From Henckelia pumila (Eukaryota > Streptophyta > Magnoliopsida > Lamiales > Gesneriaceae), in contig NC_133123.1 of NCBI RefSeq assembly GCF_033568475.1, positions 2,232,001 through 2,296,000 on the forward strand: 64,000 nucleotides of DNA, read 5' to 3'. Each line of letters starts with the position of its first letter. Positions within the stretch are counted from its first letter, which is position 1. The translations under genes were made by a program, and so were the position numbers. The notes beneath the pieces were generated by a model. It worked only from the letters and a program-made list of their open reading frames with translations. It was not told where the DNA came from and searched no databases. This document shows positions 61,347 to 64,000 of the stretch, in pieces.

Positions 61347-64000
61347 ATGTCCTTTCAAGAGGAAGAAATGGATTACGCAGCTGCTGACTATGAAATGGGT
61401 GAAGTAGAAGAAGATATGTATTTTGCTGGTCGTTTAATGGGAGATTCGGAGTCCGAGGAGGAAGAGGAGGATGAATATGACAATTTGGTCAGTTCAATCT
61501 TCCCACAAATCTTGCATGCACAATAATATGTTGTTGATTTAAAAGTTCTCCTTTTCTCGTTTTCTATTGAACATGGATGATGCAAACTAACTGATGTGTG
61601 AAATTAGGACAACAAGATTACAGATACTTCTGCTGCTGAGGCGCGGAAGGGAAAGGACATCCAAGGCATTCCATGGGAGAGGCTAAGCATATCCCGGGAG
61701 AAGTATAGGCAGACTAGACTAGAACAGTATAAGAATTACGAAAATATACCCCAGTCTGGAGAGGGATCAGAAAAGGTAAATGTCAGTTTTAAATGATTGC
61801 AGCGATGTGGTGACTCTTTCTGTAACACTTGTTGGTGCATAAAGTTTGCACATTTTGCTTTTGACTTAACAGGAATGCAAATTTACAAGAAAAGGTGGAG
61901 TATATTATGAGTTCTGGCAGAACACAAGATCTGTCAAATCTACTATTCTTCATTTTCAGGTTATATGACATTTTCCTCTCCTAGCATTTCTCTTTTTCCT
62001 GCCGATGACTACCAATTGAAGCTTTTGATCCGTGAATAGAATCTCCTACTTAGTCTTTCACTTTGCATTATCAACCCAAATAGATAATCTGAATGCCTTA
62101 AGCAAGATGAAAATAGATGTGCTTCTTTTATTTGTCTAGAAGGGCACTAATGGATTTCTTGTTAGAGCTAAGTGAGTTTGAAGTCATAAATTGATTGTTC
62201 TGCTAAGATTTTGAAGATCGGAAGTGAGAAGATTTTGGAAGAATAATTGATTATTAACCTTTCAGGGCCATCATTCTCAACAGTTTCATCACTTACTAGG
62301 ATCAGGGCCAATGATTTGACTGATCTTAATGCTTTTTAGTCCTTCATTTCACATGCCTATCTTTTCTATAATTTTTGGGTGATGTGATCAATGATGACTT
62401 TGTTTTATATGATATGATATTAAAAGTGTTTTGAGAAAAAAGTATGATGTAATCCAAGTTAAAATTACCCTCTAAGAATGTAATGTTACTGAAAACGTAT
62501 TCTGGTTGCTTCTTGACTGCTTCATTGTTGATGTGGAGTAAACTTTTAAATTTTCATGAGTCTTGTCTGCCTTTGCAGTTGAGGAACCTGGTTTGGTCAA
62601 CCTCAAAGCATGATGTTTACCTTATGTCGCATTACTCAATCATTCATTGGTCGTCATTGAGTTCCAAAAAGACCGAAGTTCTTAATGTTTCTGGTCATGT
62701 GGCTCCTCGTGAGGTGTGTATATCTGATTTGATCTTATTGTTTTCGCTTATGTTTATTTTTCTTTTCCTGGGAATTATGACAGCTAAACTAATTTATCTT
62801 TGTTTTAGAAACATCCTGGAAGTTTGCTGGAAGGATTTACTCATACACAAGTAAGCACCCTTGCCGTCCGTGACAATTTGTTGATTGCTGGGGGATTCCA
62901 GGGGGAGCTTATTTGCAAGGTATATTCTCCTTATTCATTGATTTTTAATGTTTGACTTAGTATGTGTTTTTTCAGATGATGTATGGTGTTGCCTTAGATC
63001 AATTTTGTAGCGTACCCTTTCCTCTTATTTGTATAATATCATTGATAGAAACAAGTTTATTAAGTAAGGCGCGATTTGATCGAAGTTCCGATGAAACTCT
63101 GTTTCAGCTAGTTGTCTCCTTTTCTTTATTTCATTCGCCCTTGTAAAGGTAGAAGTGATGCTAATTGACCCTGTGGTCACTTATGCTCTTAACTTTTTCT
63201 GTATCGTGCAAAATATCAACTGTGTTTGCCAATTGCTGCTTCTTGATAGCTGGATATTATTTTCAAACTGTGACTGATTATTTCGTGATTGATGTAGTAT
63301 CTCGATCGACCTGGGGTTAGCTTTTGTATGAGGACAACTTATGACGATAATGCTATCACAAATGCAATTGATATCTATGGCAGTCCAAGGTGACCTTTTT
63401 CATTTTTTAATATCAAAGCAAATTCTATTGTGTGCTTTAATGTGCTGCAGCATTGGCAGTTCTTACCATCTCTACTAATGGGTTTAAATAATTATCAGTG
63501 GCGCTGTTCATTTCACTGCTTCCAATAACGACTGTGGCGTGCGAGATTTTGATATGGAGAGATTTCAGCTTGTTAAGCATTTCTCTTATCCATGGCCTGT
63601 AAATGTAAGTTTTGATTTTGTGAAAATGCTTATAAAGTTGACAACATTCCCCTTTTTTTATTCTGATTGGCCATGACAGTTTATTTTTTGTCGCGTAAGC
63701 TGATCTGCTTCTGCTACGTGAGCTGGCATTATAGTCACCTCTTTGAGTGCAATTTATGTTATTTTGCATAGCCTAGGGCCCCTAGCCATGTGGTTACTCC
63801 TTCATCCTTTGCTAGAGGAAGCTAGATATTTCGAGGGGTATGACCTGGGGCAAGATTATTGACTTCATCCATTATCTTGAACTTATTATATTTGTGAGTT
63901 TTGGATGTTCAATCGACATGTTTGCAAAGCTTTAAGCTCAGTTTGTGCTGCCATCGTATCCTAGGCAAAAATTAATGATAAAGTTGCTCACTTGAAGTCG
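61347..64000 (+). CDS. WD40-repeat protein, 5' part, runs off the window
   Basis: Coding exons seen are 61347-61487, 61608-61775, 61873-61959, 62579-62713, 62809-62919, 63298-63389 and 63499-63604; all borders are GT-AG and the frame is kept. The N terminus is acidic (MSFQEEEMDYAAADYEMGEV, then a Glu run). Next comes the stretch GIPWERLSISREKYRQTRL, then the first repeats: RNLVWSTSKHDVYLMSHYSI, NVSGHVAPRE, TLAVRDNLLIAGGFQGELIC and AVHFTASNNDCGVRDFDMERF. These match the plant relatives of the fission-yeast 'uncharacterised WD repeat-containing protein C2A9.03', a scaffold-type protein without known biochemical role. A GTAAGC inside the fifth exon (62851) is read through, since the frame continues as VSTLAVRD. 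No further exon is visible before the right edge. Confidence 0.9.

Noticed and set aside
62851-62856. GTAAGC as an exon end in the WD40 gene
   Set aside because: The frame continues with WD40-like sequence (TLAVRDNLLIAGGFQGELIC) up to a better donor at 62920.

Overview
The window is nuclear DNA of a flowering plant, most likely a dicot. It is AT-rich, its genes have introns with GT-AG borders, and it carries plant-specific families (X8 callose-binding domain, invertase/pectin-methylesterase inhibitors, WAV3-type RING proteins) together with plant LTR retrotransposons, MITEs and a plant pararetrovirus fossil. The species cannot be fixed from the sequence alone.

Layout. 1-1224: AT-rich intergenic DNA. 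1225-7035: a minus-strand Ty1/copia element with two 263-bp LTRs that differ at two positions, so it is young; its coding region is broken. 7036-8600: TA repeats, a small MITE and a local duplication. About 8605-27035: the most interesting part, an endogenous caulimovirid (plant pararetrovirus). Subtracting two later insertions leaves about 7.6 kb, the size of one full circular caulimovirid genome. It is opened between the coat-protein end and the polymerase start, so the order is polymerase, TAV-like ORF, 35S-like promoter, leader, tRNA-Met primer site, small ORFs, movement protein, VAP-like ORF, coat protein. A 1532-bp solo LTR (target duplication CACAA) sits in the polymerase region. A 9.2-kb Tat-lineage Ty3/gypsy element with an antisense ORF (target duplication GTATG) sits just downstream of the primer site.

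28-32 kb: a six-exon RAB2/RABB1 GTPase gene whose G4 motif reads SKCD instead of NKCD, then a single-exon gene of unknown function. 33.3-43.2 kb: a cell-wall cluster made by local duplication, with two divergently placed X8-domain genes (minus) and three PMEI-like genes (plus), the third a pseudogene. This cluster is studded with MITEs, including a MITE nested in a truncated LINE. 43.2-48.6 kb: gene-poor DNA with a Stowaway-like MITE and a second MITE family that occurs three times in the window.

48.6-50.8 kb: a WAV3/EDA40-like RING plus VWA gene. 51.3-56.9 kb: a 13-exon minus-strand alpha/beta-hydrolase gene with one GC-AG intron, convergent with the RING gene. 60.5-64 kb: the 5' part of a WD40-repeat gene that runs off the right edge. 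Exon borders were worked out by hand from splice sites, reading frame and family similarity; no database search was possible.
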